From contig CP016836.1 of assembly GCA_002240395.1 (NCBI GenBank), forward strand, positions 2,728,001 to 2,792,000: a stretch of DNA of 64,000 nucleotides. Reading direction: 5' to 3'. A program made the translations under genes and the position numbers. Source of the stretch: Xanthomonas citri pv. mangiferaeindicae (lineage in GTDB: Bacteria > Pseudomonadota > Gammaproteobacteria > Xanthomonadales > Xanthomonadaceae). The notes under the pieces are model-generated. The model saw nothing but the letters and a program-made list of their open reading frames with translations. It did no database searches and was not told the origin of the DNA. The stretch's first letter is position 1, and each line of letters starts with the position of its first letter. Of this stretch, positions 17,197 through 26,577 are shown one piece after another.

Positions 17197-17886
17197 ATGA
17201 CGCTGACCATTGCGCTGCTCGAAGACGACGACATGCTGCGCGAGCGCATCCTGCTGCCGCGCCTGGCCGACTTTGGCTTTCAGATCGAAGGCATGGCCAG
17301 CGCCGCCGAACTCGAGATGCGCCTGCGTCGCGGCGTGCCGGACATCGTGGTACTGGATGTCGGCCTGCCCGACGCCAGCGGCTACGACGTCGCGCGGAGC
17401 TTGCGCATGCGCCATCCGCGGATGGGCATCGTGATGCTGACCGCCCGGCGCGATACGCCCGACCGGGTGCGCGGGCTCAACGAAGGCGCTGATGCCTATC
17501 TGGCCAAGCCGGTGGAGATCGACCTGCTGGCGGCGACCCTGCACAGCCTCGCCCGTCGCCTGCACGGCGATGCGCCGTCGCCGGCACCGGCCGATGGCTG
17601 GCGACTGGCCGACAACGGCTGGCGTCTGGTCGGGCCCAGCGGCCACGGCGCGGCGCTGACCAAATCCGAGCGGCGGATGCTGCAGTGCCTGGTCGAAGCC
17701 GAGGGCGAGACGGTCGCGCGCGACCGCCTGATCGCCGCGGTCTCCGACAACGTCCACGATTTCGACCCGCATCGGCTCGACACGCTGATTTACCGCCTGC
17801 GCCGAAAAGTTGCCGAGGCCTGCGGCGACGTCCTGCCGTTGTCGGCGGTGCACGGCGAAGGTTACGTGCTGACCTCGCTGCGCTGA
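17197..17886 (+). CDS. OmpR/PhoB-type response regulator
   Basis: A 229-residue two-component response regulator. The receiver domain (about 1-120) has the acidic pocket EDDD (residues 9-12), the phosphoacceptor Asp54 (VVLDVGLPD) and the conserved Lys in LAKPVE. The C-terminal winged-helix domain (about 135-229) contains LTKSERRMLQCLVE and the recognition region HRLDTLIYRLRRKV, typical of the OmpR class. Its last 25 bases overlap the end of the histidine kinase gene on the opposite strand, an unusual arrangement for a cognate pair. Its target genes are unknown. Confidence 0.92.
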   Translation: MTLTIALLEDDDMLRERILLPRLADFGFQIEGMASAAELEMRLRRGVPDIVVLDVGLPDASGYDVARSLRMRHPRMGIVMLTARRDTPDRVRGLNEGADAYLAKPVEIDLLAATLHSLARRLHGDAPSPAPADGWRLADNGWRLVGPSGHGAALTKSERRMLQCLVEAEGETVARDRLIAAVSDNVHDFDPHRLDTLIYRLRRKVAEACGDVLPLSAVHGEGYVLTSLR

Positions 17887-19271
17887 TCGTGCAGCGCCTC
17901 GGGTGCGCGCGGCAGGCGGATGCGGAAGGTGGTGCCCGCACCGGGCGCGCTCTCGACCTCGATCGTGCCGCCGGCGCCGGTCACCAGGCTGTGCACCACT
18001 GCCAGGCCCAGCCCGGTGCCGCTGCCGGTCGCCTTGGTGCTGAAGAACGGCTCGAAGATCCGTTGGCGTACGGCTTCGCCCATGCCGTGGCCGTTGTCGC
18101 GCAGGACGATCTCGACGCGGCCATCGGCCGCATCCCCCGCGCTCGCCTCGAAGGTGCCGCCGTCGGGCATCGCGTCGCGGGCGTTGGAGGCGAGGTTGAG
18201 CAGCGCCAGGTCGAACTGGTGGCGGTCGATGCGGATCGGCAGTGCGGCCTCGGCGCGCGGCACGCGCACGCGCACGTCCGGGCCGAAGCTCTGCCGCAGC
18301 ATCGGGGCGAGCTCGGTCAGCGCGCGGCCGACGTCGACCGTGTCCAGCGTCGTCGGCTGCGGCCGGGCGAACGTCAGCAACTTGCGGGTCAGCGCCATGC
18401 CGCGCTGGGACGCCTGCTCGACGCCTTCGAGCGCCTGCGCCAGCGCGTCGGCACGCGCGTGCGCATCGGCGCCCGGGTCGACCCGGTGGCGCTCGCTGGA
18501 GAACGCCGCCATCAGCGCCAGAATGTTGTCGAAGTCGTGCGCCACGCCGCTGGCCAGGCGGCCGGTGGCCTCGAGCTTCTGCGCCTCGATCAACTGCGCC
18601 TGCGTGCGCTCGCGCTCGCGCATCTCGTTCTCCAGCCGGGCACCGCGCGCCTTCGATTCGGCCAAGGCCTCGCGCAGCGCCGCGATGCTGCGATCGAGCA
18701 CCAGTGTGATCACCAGATAGCTCATGAAGAACGAGGGCAGCAGCACCGCCGCACGGGTGAGCGCCTGCTCGGCGTCCGCATTGGGGATGAGCGCCACGCC
18801 CACGCCGATCAGGACCACGCCCAGCACCGCCAGGAACACCATCCACAGCGCGCGCCGGCCCAAGATCAGGCCGGCGATCACCAGCGTGAGCATTTGCGCG
18901 GTCTGGTCGATCAGCACGCCGGTGGTCGCGTAACCCACGCTGGCCGCACCTAGTTGCGCGGTCACAAACAGGGCGATCGCACCGCGCAGCGCACCGCGGC
19001 GGATCAGCCACAGGCACAGCCAGCACAGCAGTGCGGCGACGATGTCGGCGGTGATGAAGGGACGGAACTGCGGCGCGAGCATGCCGGCGGTCAGATGGCG
19101 CCACCAGTTCAGCGGCACGGTGACGCCCAGGAACACGAACAGCACCTGCAACGTCGCGGCATTGCGCCGATCCATCGGCTCGTCGAGCGGCACGCGCTGC
19201 AGCCAGTCCGAGATCCGCTGGAGCCCGGAGACGGCCCGGCGACGCAGGCGGGGAAGCAGACTCGACGGCAT
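17862..19271 (-). CDS. Membrane sensor histidine kinase
   Basis: A 469-residue kinase. The N-terminal half has about six hydrophobic segments (residues 40-205) forming an integral sensor region with no large periplasmic loop. After a coiled linker (ESKARGARLENEMRERERTQAQLIEAQ) comes the phosphorylated His in GVAHDFDN, then the ATPase domain with N-box (NLASNARDAM), DNGHGMG, FEPFFSTK and GTGLGLAVV. The start at 19271 is preferred because the upstream in-frame region is an unstructured Arg/Pro-rich stretch. It overlaps the response regulator by 25 bases tail to tail. The pairing with that regulator is inferred from position only. Confidence 0.9.
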   Translation of the reverse strand: MPSSLLPRLRRRAVSGLQRISDWLQRVPLDEPMDRRNAATLQVLFVFLGVTVPLNWWRHLTAGMLAPQFRPFITADIVAALLCWLCLWLIRRGALRGAIALFVTAQLGAASVGYATTGVLIDQTAQMLTLVIAGLILGRRALWMVFLAVLGVVLIGVGVALIPNADAEQALTRAAVLLPSFFMSYLVITLVLDRSIAALREALAESKARGARLENEMRERERTQAQLIEAQKLEATGRLASGVAHDFDNILALMAAFSSERHRVDPGADAHARADALAQALEGVEQASQRGMALTRKLLTFARPQPTTLDTVDVGRALTELAPMLRQSFGPDVRVRVPRAEAALPIRIDRHQFDLALLNLASNARDAMPDGGTFEASAGDAADGRVEIVLRDNGHGMGEAVRQRIFEPFFSTKATGSGTGLGLAVVHSLVTGAGGTIEVESAPGAGTTFRIRLPRAPEALHDQRSEVST

Positions 19272-19509
19272 GTTGGTGGCCGTCGGCGGACGGAATGTGA
19301 GGAGTCGTGATGATCCGGCCAGATTCAGAGTGTGACAAGTCACGCGACTGAAATTTAGTGTCGGACCTCGGCCGCAATGGCCGTCAGGCCCCGCAGCAGG
19401 TGGGGCCCGTCGACGGGACTCGACACACAGCAACGGCACGGCGGACGCGGCAGGGGGCTGCGTGCGCGGACGTGCCCATCGTCTTCGTCTCATTCCAGGG
19501 GTTAGCGTA

Positions 19510-22500
19510 ATGAACAGGATCTACAGGCTGGTCAGGCATCGGGCCACCGGGCGGCTCGTCGTCGCGTCCGAATTGGCGCGCCGCAGCGGCCGCGCACGCA
19601 CGGTGCGGGGATTGGCACTGGCAGCGGCGCTGGGCGCCGTACCGGCCGCGGCGTTCGCCGTCGACGCGGACACGGTCGCGCCGCGTGCCGACGATGTCGC
19701 CGCCGTGCCGTACTTCGCCGCGGTCGGTCGCGAAGATCCGAGCGAAGACGCCGGCGCATTCGCGGCGGGCGAAGAGGCCACGGCGGCCGGCGAGACCGCG
19801 ACTGCGATCGGGTATGGGGCTTCGGCCTACGGCGCTGGCGCGACCGCCTATGCCAATGGCACGGTCGCGGTCGGCCATAACGCGCTGGCCCTGGCCGAGA
19901 ACGCGTTGGCACTGGGCAACGGTGCCGAAGCGGGCAACCTCAACACCATCGCGATCGGCACCGAGGCGACCGCGCTGGGCGACCAGAGCCTGGCGATCGG
20001 CCTGGGTGCCTACAGCGATGGCCCGGCGAGCATGGCGGTCGGCGCGCACAGCAGCGCCGAGGGGCTGTGGGCCACGGCCTACGGTTACAACGCCAGTGCG
20101 ACCGGCGAGATGGCGCATGCGCTGGGCACCGGCGCCGGGGCCAGCGGCTACAACGCCACGGCGGTTGGCGGCAGCGCCTTCGCCTACGAAGAGGGCGCGA
20201 CGGCGCTGGGCGCCGGTGCGCTTGCGCGCGGTGGCTATTCGACCGCAGTCGGCAACTTCAGCTTCGCGTCCGGCTATCGATCGGTCACGCTGGGCAACGG
20301 TGCCTATGCCAACAGCGACGCCTCGATCGCGGCTGGCTTCCAGGCGATCGCCGAAGGAGAGGGATCTCTGGCGCTCGGCACCTGGGCGAACGCGGGCGGC
20401 TTCCGTCCGTGGGAATTCGGTGGCACGGGCGGCCGCGAGGCCGCGCCGTTCTCGGTTGCATTGGGTGCGAACTCGACCGCCCTGGGCCAGCGGGCACTGG
20501 CGCTGGGCGCGCAGACGATGACGCTCGATGACGACTCGGTCGCGCTGGGCACCGGCTCGCTGGCCGACCGCGGCAATGCAGTGTCGGTCGGCGCGTCGCA
20601 GCAGTGGGTCAACCAGAACGATGGCCACACGACGGCGCCCTTCACCCGGCAGATCATCAACGTTGCCGCCGGGACCGAGGACACCGACGCGGTGAATCTT
20701 GGCCAGCTCAAGGACGCGACGGCCTCGAGCCGGTACTTCGCCGCGGTCGGTCGCGAAGATTCGAGCGAAGACGCCGGCGCATTCGCGGCCGGTGAGGAGG
20801 CCACGGCGGCCGGCGAGACTGCGACTGCGATCGGCTACGGGGCTTCAGCCTACGGCGCCGGCGCCACCGCCTACGCCAATGGCACGGTCGCGGTCGGCCA
20901 CAACGCGCTGGCGCTGGCCGAGAACGCATTGGCGCTGGGTACGGGCGCCGAAGCGGCCAATCTCAACACCATCGCGATCGGCACCGAGGCGACCGCGCTG
21001 GGCGACCAGAGTCTGGCGATCGGCCTTGGCGCCTACAGCGATGGCCCGGCGAGCATGGCGGTCGGTGCGCACAGCAGCGTCGAAGGCATGTGGGCCACGG
21101 CCTACGGCTACAACGCCAGCGCGACCGGCGAGATGGCGCACGCGCTGGGCGCCGGCGCTTGGGCCAGCGGCTACAACGCCACGGCGGTCGGCGGCAGTGC
21201 GTTCGCCGACGAGGAAGGCGCGACGGCGCTGGGTGCCGGTGCGCTCGCACGCGGCGGCTATTCGACCGCGGTCGGCAACTTCAGCTTCGCGAACGGTGCC
21301 CAGTCGGTGAGCCTGGGCAACGGCGCCTATGCCAACAGCGATGCCTCGATTGCGGCCGGCTACCAGGCGATTGCCGAGGGCGACGGGTCGCTCGCGCTCG
21401 GGACCTGGGCCAATGCCGGTGGTTTCCGGCCGTGGGAACTGGGCGGCGGCCCCGGCGGTCGCGAGGCGGCGCCGTACGCGGTCGCGCTCGGCGGCTTCAG
21501 CACCGCCCTGGGACGCAATGCGCTGGCGCTGGGCTTCCAGTCGCTGACCCTGGAGGAGAATTCGGTGGCGCTGGGCGCAGGCTCGCTGGCAGACCGCGGT
21601 AACGCCGTGTCGGTCGGCGCGTCGCAGTCGTGGACGAACGGCAACGACGGCACGGTCAACCAGGCCTTCACCCGGCAGATCATCAATGTCGCGGCCGGCA
21701 CCGAGGATACCGACGCGGTGAACCTCGCCCAGCTCAAGGCGGTGTCCGGCAACCTCGGTGAACTGGCCGAAGGCGTGGTGCGCTACGACGGTGCGGACAA
21801 GGGACGCGTGTCGTTCGGCGGCGCCGACGGCACAGTGCTGGACCATGTTGCCGCAGGCCGGATCGCCGGCGACAGCCGCGAGGCGGTCAACGGCGGCCAG
21901 GTGCACGGGGCGCTGCGCAGCGTCGCCGATGTTCTGGGCGGCGGGGCGACGGTCACTGCCTTCGGCACGGTGTCGGCGCCGGCCTATGTGCTGCAGGGCG
22001 TGCAGTACAGCTCGATCGGCCAGGCGCTGGGCGCGATCGATGCGCACATCAGTCGGATCGACGCGCACATCGGCGCGGTGGAAGCCGGCGGCCGAGGGGT
22101 CGCAATCGGCGGCGACGGCGAGGCCAGCGTCGGTCCCGACAGCCCGAACGGCGTCGCGGTCGGCAGCGGCGCGGCCGCCAACGGCGAGAACGGGGTTGCC
22201 GTGGGCGGCGGTGCGTACGCGCATGGGCCCAATGACACCGCGGTCGGCGGCAATGCGCAGGTGCATGCCGACGGCAGCACCGCGCTCGGCGCCAACACGT
22301 CGATCTCGGCCGGCGCCACCAACGCGGTGGCCGTCGGTGAGGGCGCATCGGTGTCCGCGGCCTCGGGCACGGCGATCGGGCAGGGCGCGTCGGTCACCGC
22401 CGAGAACGCGGTCGCGCTGGGCCAGGGTTCGGTGGCCGACCGGGCGAATACCGTGTCGGTCGGCAGCACCGGCAACGCGCGGCAGATCACCCATGTCGCC

Positions 22501-22935
22501 GCCGGCACTGCCGCGACCGACGCGGCCAACGTCGCGCAGGTCCAGGCCGGCGTGACCGAGGCCAAGGCCTATACCGACACCACCGCGACCAAGACGCTGT
22601 CGTCGGCGAATGCCTACACCGACCAGCGCTTCGCCGCCTGGAACGATGACTTCGCGGCCTACCGCGGCGATGTCGAGCGTCGCTTCAGCGACGTCGACCG
22701 CAGGCTCGACAAGCAGGGCGCGATGAGCGCGGCGATGCTCAACATGGCGACCAACGCCGCCGGCACGCAGAGCCCGCGCGGGCGCGTGGCGGTCGGCGCC
22801 GGCTTCCAGAGCGGCGAGCGCGCGTTGTCGGTCGGCTATGCCCGCAAGCTCGGCGACCGCGGCTCCTTCAGCCTCGGCGGCGCGTTCAGCGGCGATGAGG
22901 CCTCGGCCGGCATCGGCTTCGGCATCGATCTGTGA
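19510..22935 (+). CDS. Trimeric autotransporter adhesin (YadA/Hia-like)
   Basis: A 1141-residue surface adhesin of the type V-c secretion class. It opens with an extended signal peptide (MNRIYRLVRHRATGRLVVASE), then a hydrophobic core ending near AAAFA. The passenger is made of YadA-head repeats of about 14 residues (AxAxGxxAxAxG) in two near-identical blocks, each ended by a neck motif GTEDTDAVNLxQLK. A shorter third head block and a neck (GTAATDAANVAQVQAG) follow, then a coiled-coil stalk and the C-terminal membrane anchor (VAVGAGFQSGERALSVGYARKL to GIGFGIDL). The anchor domains trimerise to form the outer-membrane barrel. The subtilisin-like protease gene begins 97 bases downstream. GC-rich repetitive DNA here is prone to recombination and length variation. 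Confidence 0.95.
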   Translation: MNRIYRLVRHRATGRLVVASELARRSGRARTVRGLALAAALGAVPAAAFAVDADTVAPRADDVAAVPYFAAVGREDPSEDAGAFAAGEEATAAGETATAIGYGASAYGAGATAYANGTVAVGHNALALAENALALGNGAEAGNLNTIAIGTEATALGDQSLAIGLGAYSDGPASMAVGAHSSAEGLWATAYGYNASATGEMAHALGTGAGASGYNATAVGGSAFAYEEGATALGAGALARGGYSTAVGNFSFASGYRSVTLGNGAYANSDASIAAGFQAIAEGEGSLALGTWANAGGFRPWEFGGTGGREAAPFSVALGANSTALGQRALALGAQTMTLDDDSVALGTGSLADRGNAVSVGASQQWVNQNDGHTTAPFTRQIINVAAGTEDTDAVNLGQLKDATASSRYFAAVGREDSSEDAGAFAAGEEATAAGETATAIGYGASAYGAGATAYANGTVAVGHNALALAENALALGTGAEAANLNTIAIGTEATALGDQSLAIGLGAYSDGPASMAVGAHSSVEGMWATAYGYNASATGEMAHALGAGAWASGYNATAVGGSAFADEEGATALGAGALARGGYSTAVGNFSFANGAQSVSLGNGAYANSDASIAAGYQAIAEGDGSLALGTWANAGGFRPWELGGGPGGREAAPYAVALGGFSTALGRNALALGFQSLTLEENSVALGAGSLADRGNAVSVGASQSWTNGNDGTVNQAFTRQIINVAAGTEDTDAVNLAQLKAVSGNLGELAEGVVRYDGADKGRVSFGGADGTVLDHVAAGRIAGDSREAVNGGQVHGALRSVADVLGGGATVTAFGTVSAPAYVLQGVQYSSIGQALGAIDAHISRIDAHIGAVEAGGRGVAIGGDGEASVGPDSPNGVAVGSGAAANGENGVAVGGGAYAHGPNDTAVGGNAQVHADGSTALGANTSISAGATNAVAVGEGASVSAASGTAIGQGASVTAENAVALGQGSVADRANTVSVGSTGNARQITHVAAGTAATDAANVAQVQAGVTEAKAYTDTTATKTLSSANAYTDQRFAAWNDDFAAYRGDVERRFSDVDRRLDKQGAMSAAMLNMATNAAGTQSPRGRVAVGAGFQSGERALSVGYARKLGDRGSFSLGGAFSGDEASAGIGFGIDL
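19711..21740 (+). repeat. Tandem duplication (unit 1023 bp) inside the adhesin gene
   Basis: The block starting TACTTCGCCGCGGTC at 19711 recurs at 20734, exactly 1023 bases (341 codons) later, and remains highly similar to about 21740. Differences are mostly single bases, plus one codon near the GGREAAP segment. It encodes two copies of a head-plus-neck module. The near-identity suggests a recent duplication or gene conversion between copies. Confidence 0.93.
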
Positions 22936-22940
22936 TCTTC

Positions 22941-22970
22941 CGGCCGGCGGACGCCGCCGGCCGTTTCTCT
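22941..22970 (+). terminator. Probable terminator between the adhesin and protease genes
   Basis: A 10-bp GC-rich stem (CGGCCGGCGG at 22941-22950 with CCGCCGGCCG at 22954-22963) with a 3-base loop is followed by TTTCTCT. The T tract is imperfect, so some read-through into the protease gene is possible. Confidence 0.65.
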
Positions 22971-23032
22971 GTGCCCGGTCCGGCGGCGCGACGCGCAAGC
23001 GCCGGATCCCGACCCAATCGAGGAGTTCGACC

Positions 23033-24913
23033 ATGAACAAGACATCCATCAGCGTGGCCCTGGCCGCGGTTCTGGCCGGCGCGCTCGGCGCGCAGGTCGC
23101 CGATGCTGCCCGTACCCCCACCAAGATCGTGCCGCGCATCGATGTGGCGCCGCCGGCCGAGGCCGCGTCCGACCGTATCGTCGTGCGCTACGCGCAAGCG
23201 CGCATCGCCAGCACCGATCGCACCGGCAAGCTGCAGGTCGCGACCGCCGCGATCCGCCGCGCCGGGCTCGAGCGTCCGGTCGCCACCGGCCGCGCGGCCA
23301 AGGCGCTGCCGGCGCTGCAGGTCGGCCATCTGCGCACGACCGCGGTCGGCTACGACGTGCTCCGGCTGTCGCGGCCGCTGTCCGCGCGCGACTTGCAGGC
23401 GCTGGTGACCGAACTGGCCGCCGATCCGGCGGTGGCCTCAGTGCACGTGGACCGGCGCATGCGCGCGACCGGCGTGGACAAGCGCACCGTCACGCCGCAG
23501 CTCACCCCCAACGACGAATTCTTCGCCAGCCACCAGTGGCACCTGCAGGGCTCGGCCGGCGCGATCAACGTCGCCAACGCCTGGGACCGCTCGACCGGTG
23601 CCGGCGTGGTGGTCGCAGTGCTCGACACCGGCATCCTGGCCGAGCATCCGGACTTTGCCGATAACATCCTGCCCGGCTACGACTTCATCACCGATCCCTT
23701 CGTGTCCCGGCGCGAGACCGCCGACCGCGTGCCCGGCGCGCTGGACCACGGCGACTGGAACCCGGTGGCGGGCGAGTGCTACAGCGGCTCGCCGGTGATC
23801 GACAGCACCTGGCATGGCACCCATGTGGCCGGCACGGTCGCCGAGGCGACCCACAACGGCATCGGTGGTGCTGGCGTCGCCTACGACGCGCAGGTGTTGC
23901 CGGTGCGCGTGCTCGGCCGCTGCGGGGGCTATGACTCCGACATCGCCGATGCGATAGTCTGGGCCTCGGGCGGCGCGGTCGAGGGCGTGCCGGAAAACGT
24001 GCACCCGGCCGAGGTCATCAATCTCAGCCTCGGCGGACAAGGCACGTGCGAGGCGATGACCCAGGCGGCGATCGACAGTGCGGTCGCGCGCGGCAGCGTG
24101 GTCGTGGTCGCGGCCGGCAACTACAACGACGATGCCCAGCGCTATTCGCCAGCCAACTGCAAGAATGTGATCACGGTCGGCGCCAACCGCATCAACAGCG
24201 GGCGCGCGTACTACTCCAACTTCGGTGCGGTGGTCGACGTCTCCGGCCCCGGCGGTGGCGGCGAGTTCGACACCGGCAACGGCGGCTGGAACGGTTACGT
24301 GCTGCAGACCGGCTACGACGGCAAGACCACGCCGACCTCCGGGCAGTACCTCTACACCGGGCTGATGGGCACCTCGATGGCGGCCCCGCATGTGTCGGGC
24401 ATCGCTGCGCTGGTGCAGAGCGCGCTGGTCGCCCAGGACCGTCCGCCGCTGACGCCGGCCGAGATGGAGCTCCTGCTCAAGCGCACCGCGCGTCCGTTCA
24501 ATGTGCCGCCGCCGGCCAATACGCCGATCGGCGTGGGCATCGTCGATGCGACCCGCGCGCTGGAGAAGGCGCTGGAGACCCCCTGCGATCCGGCCACCGA
24601 GACCTGCGAGCTCGGCACCCAGCTGTTCAATGGCGCCGACGTCACTGGCCTGGCCTCGAACGGCGAGGGCGCGCTGTTCCGCTTCGAGGCCCAGGCCGGT
24701 CGCACGTTGACGCTGATGACGCTGGCCGGCCGCGGCGACGTCACCCTGCACGCGCGCTATGGCGCACCGCCGACCTCGACCGACTACGAGTTCCGCTCGG
24801 CGCGTGCGGGCAGCAACATCGAGACGATCCGCATCACCGCGCCCAAGGCCGGCACGTACTACCTGCAGTTGAGCGGCAGCTACACAGGCCTGACTGTCGT
24901 CGCCCGTCAGTAG
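23033..24913 (+). CDS. Secreted subtilisin-like serine protease (S8) with C-terminal PPC domain
   Basis: A 626-residue extracellular protease. A signal peptide (about 1-23, ending QVADA) is followed by a propeptide to about residue 150. The catalytic triad is visible as Asp198 (AVLDTGI), His261 (WHGTHVAG) and Ser448 (GTSMAAPHVSG). After the catalytic domain, residues about 535-626 form a prepeptidase C-terminal beta domain, usually removed on maturation. AGGAG 8 bases before the ATG fixes the start. Its close linkage to the trimeric adhesin suggests they could be expressed together, perhaps for adhesin processing, but this is speculation. Confidence 0.94.
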   Translation: MNKTSISVALAAVLAGALGAQVADAARTPTKIVPRIDVAPPAEAASDRIVVRYAQARIASTDRTGKLQVATAAIRRAGLERPVATGRAAKALPALQVGHLRTTAVGYDVLRLSRPLSARDLQALVTELAADPAVASVHVDRRMRATGVDKRTVTPQLTPNDEFFASHQWHLQGSAGAINVANAWDRSTGAGVVVAVLDTGILAEHPDFADNILPGYDFITDPFVSRRETADRVPGALDHGDWNPVAGECYSGSPVIDSTWHGTHVAGTVAEATHNGIGGAGVAYDAQVLPVRVLGRCGGYDSDIADAIVWASGGAVEGVPENVHPAEVINLSLGGQGTCEAMTQAAIDSAVARGSVVVVAAGNYNDDAQRYSPANCKNVITVGANRINSGRAYYSNFGAVVDVSGPGGGGEFDTGNGGWNGYVLQTGYDGKTTPTSGQYLYTGLMGTSMAAPHVSGIAALVQSALVAQDRPPLTPAEMELLLKRTARPFNVPPPANTPIGVGIVDATRALEKALETPCDPATETCELGTQLFNGADVTGLASNGEGALFRFEAQAGRTLTLMTLAGRGDVTLHARYGAPPTSTDYEFRSARAGSNIETIRITAPKAGTYYLQLSGSYTGLTVVARQ

Positions 24914-24924
24914 CCACATCCGCG

Positions 24925-24953
24925 CGCCCGGCGGCCGTTGATGTCGCCGGGCG
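24925..24953 (+). terminator. Possible weak terminator after the S8 protease gene
   Basis: A 9-bp stem (CGCCCGGCG at 24925-24933 with CGCCGGGCG at 24945-24953) has only TT after it. It may slow but not fully stop transcription into the symporter gene. Confidence 0.4.
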
Positions 24954-25046
24954 TTGCACTGGTGGGACGCTGGCGTCGCGGCAGGGGCATCGCCAACCCC
25001 CATGCGCTCACGTATCGTCGCAGTTCGACGTTTCGGGCAGGCCGCA

Positions 25047-26333
25047 ATGAACGCAGTGGCATGGTGGTTCAGGATTCCGTTCTGGCAGCGCGTGCTCGGC
25101 GCCTTCGTGCTCGGCGCGCTGGCCGGCTGGCTGCTCGGGCCGGCAGCCGGCACCTGGCTGCAACCGCTGGGCACGCTGTACGTCAACCTGATCCGGATGA
25201 TCGCGGTGCCGCTGGTGTTCTTCGCGGTCATCAACGCGGTCGCCGCCCTGCACGGGCAGCAATCGATCGCCGCGCTCGGCGGGCGCACCTTCGGCTGGTT
25301 CGCCGCGACCGCGGTGCTCGCGGTGGGCGTCGGCTTCGCCGTCGCCTACACCTTCAATCCCGGGCTCGGCGTGGCGCCGGGCTCGCTGACCGTGGCCGCC
25401 GATTACACCCCGCGCGAGGTGCCGACCCCGGTCGAGGTGCTGCTGAGTGTGGTGCCGACCAACCCGTTCGCAGCGCTGTCGGAAGGACGGATCCTGCAGG
25501 TCATCTTCTTCGCCGGCCTGCTCGGCTTCGCGCTGGTCAAGCTCGGCGAGCGCGTCGCTGCCCTGCGCACGCTGGTCGGCCAGGCGTCGGATGCGATGAT
25601 CCAGGTCACGCGCTTCGTGCTCGAGATGACCCCGCTCGGCACCTTCGGCCTGATCGCCGCCCTCGTGGGCACCTATGGCTTCGAGAAGCTGCTGCCGCTG
25701 GGCAGTTTCGTGATCGCGCTGTACGTCGCGTGCGCCGCCCACATCGTCATCGTCTACAGCGGCCTGCTGCTGGTGCACGGGCTCAATCCGCTGAAGTTCT
25801 TCCGCGGCGCCGCGCCCGGCATGCAGGTCGCGTTCGTCAGTTCGTCGAGCCTGGCGGCGATGCCGGTCGCGCTGCGCGCGGTCACCCACAACCTGGGCGT
25901 GAACCGCGACTACGCCGCGTTCGCGGTGCCGCTGGGTGCGACGATCAAGATGGACGGCTGCGGCGCGATCTATCCGACGCTGGCCTCGGTATTCATCGCG
26001 CAGTATTTCGGCATCGAGCTGAGTTTCGCGCAGTACGCGGCGATCCTGCTGGCCTCGGTGCTCGGCAGCTTCGGCACCGCTGGCGTGCCGGGCACGGCGG
26101 TGGTGATGGCGACGGTCGTGCTGTCGGCGGCCGGTCTGCCGCTCGAAGGCCTGGGCCTGTTGCTGGCGATCGACCGGATCTTGGACATGATGCGCACGAT
26201 GACCAACGTCACCGGGCAGATGCTGGTGCCGGTGCTGGTCGCGCGCGAGACCGGCTTGCTCGACCGCGGGGTCTATGAGGCGGCGAGCAGCAACGTCGGG
26301 ATCGACGACACCGGCGCCGACGCGCCGCGCTGA
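25047..26333 (+). CDS. Dicarboxylate/amino acid:cation symporter (DAACS family)
   Basis: A 428-residue inner-membrane secondary transporter that couples uptake of C4-dicarboxylates or acidic amino acids to H+ or Na+. Family hallmarks are the serine-rich re-entrant loop (VSSSSLAAMP), the substrate-site stretch PLGATIKMDGCGAIYP in place of the usual NMDGTxxY, and the C-terminal GTAGVPGTA with IDRILDMMRTMTNVTG. The Lys-Met-Asp-Gly-Cys variant may affect substrate choice. The ATG at 25047 is preferred over an upstream in-frame ATG because the first membrane helix follows it directly (MNAVAWWFRIPFWQRV). Confidence 0.92.
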   Translation: MNAVAWWFRIPFWQRVLGAFVLGALAGWLLGPAAGTWLQPLGTLYVNLIRMIAVPLVFFAVINAVAALHGQQSIAALGGRTFGWFAATAVLAVGVGFAVAYTFNPGLGVAPGSLTVAADYTPREVPTPVEVLLSVVPTNPFAALSEGRILQVIFFAGLLGFALVKLGERVAALRTLVGQASDAMIQVTRFVLEMTPLGTFGLIAALVGTYGFEKLLPLGSFVIALYVACAAHIVIVYSGLLLVHGLNPLKFFRGAAPGMQVAFVSSSSLAAMPVALRAVTHNLGVNRDYAAFAVPLGATIKMDGCGAIYPTLASVFIAQYFGIELSFAQYAAILLASVLGSFGTAGVPGTAVVMATVVLSAAGLPLEGLGLLLAIDRILDMMRTMTNVTGQMLVPVLVARETGLLDRGVYEAASSNVGIDDTGADAPR

Positions 26334-26577
26334 CGCAGGCGGCGTCGCCGGGCGCCACCTGGTTCAGCGCTGCAGGCGTGGTGGCGCGGCGCGTTCGGTC
26401 GCGGCTTGAACATCGGCGGATCCTGGTAGAGCGGGCCGCGATCGTCGCGTGCCGATGGGCCGCAAGTGTTAGCGGCGCGTGCAGACCGGCGCATGACCTG
26501 CGGCACACCGCGACGCCGGCGATGCGGCCTATAGTCGGGCTTCGCGCCCCCGGGAGCGGGGCGGCAAGGGGATCGAG

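Noticed and set aside
19331..19345. GTGAC-AA-GTCAC inverted repeat upstream of the adhesin, resembling a CRP/Clp site
   Set aside because: The half-site spacing is 4 rather than the 6 bases of the TGTGA-N6-TCACA consensus, so it is too weak to call an operator.
23438..25288. Minus-strand open frame opposite the S8 protease
   Set aside because: The protease triad and signal peptide are unmistakable on the plus strand; the antisense frame shows no motif.
26334..26577. 244-base gap before the M16 pair with TATAGT at 26530-26535
   Set aside because: No matching -35 element is visible, so it is noted only as a possible promoter within the M16 entry.
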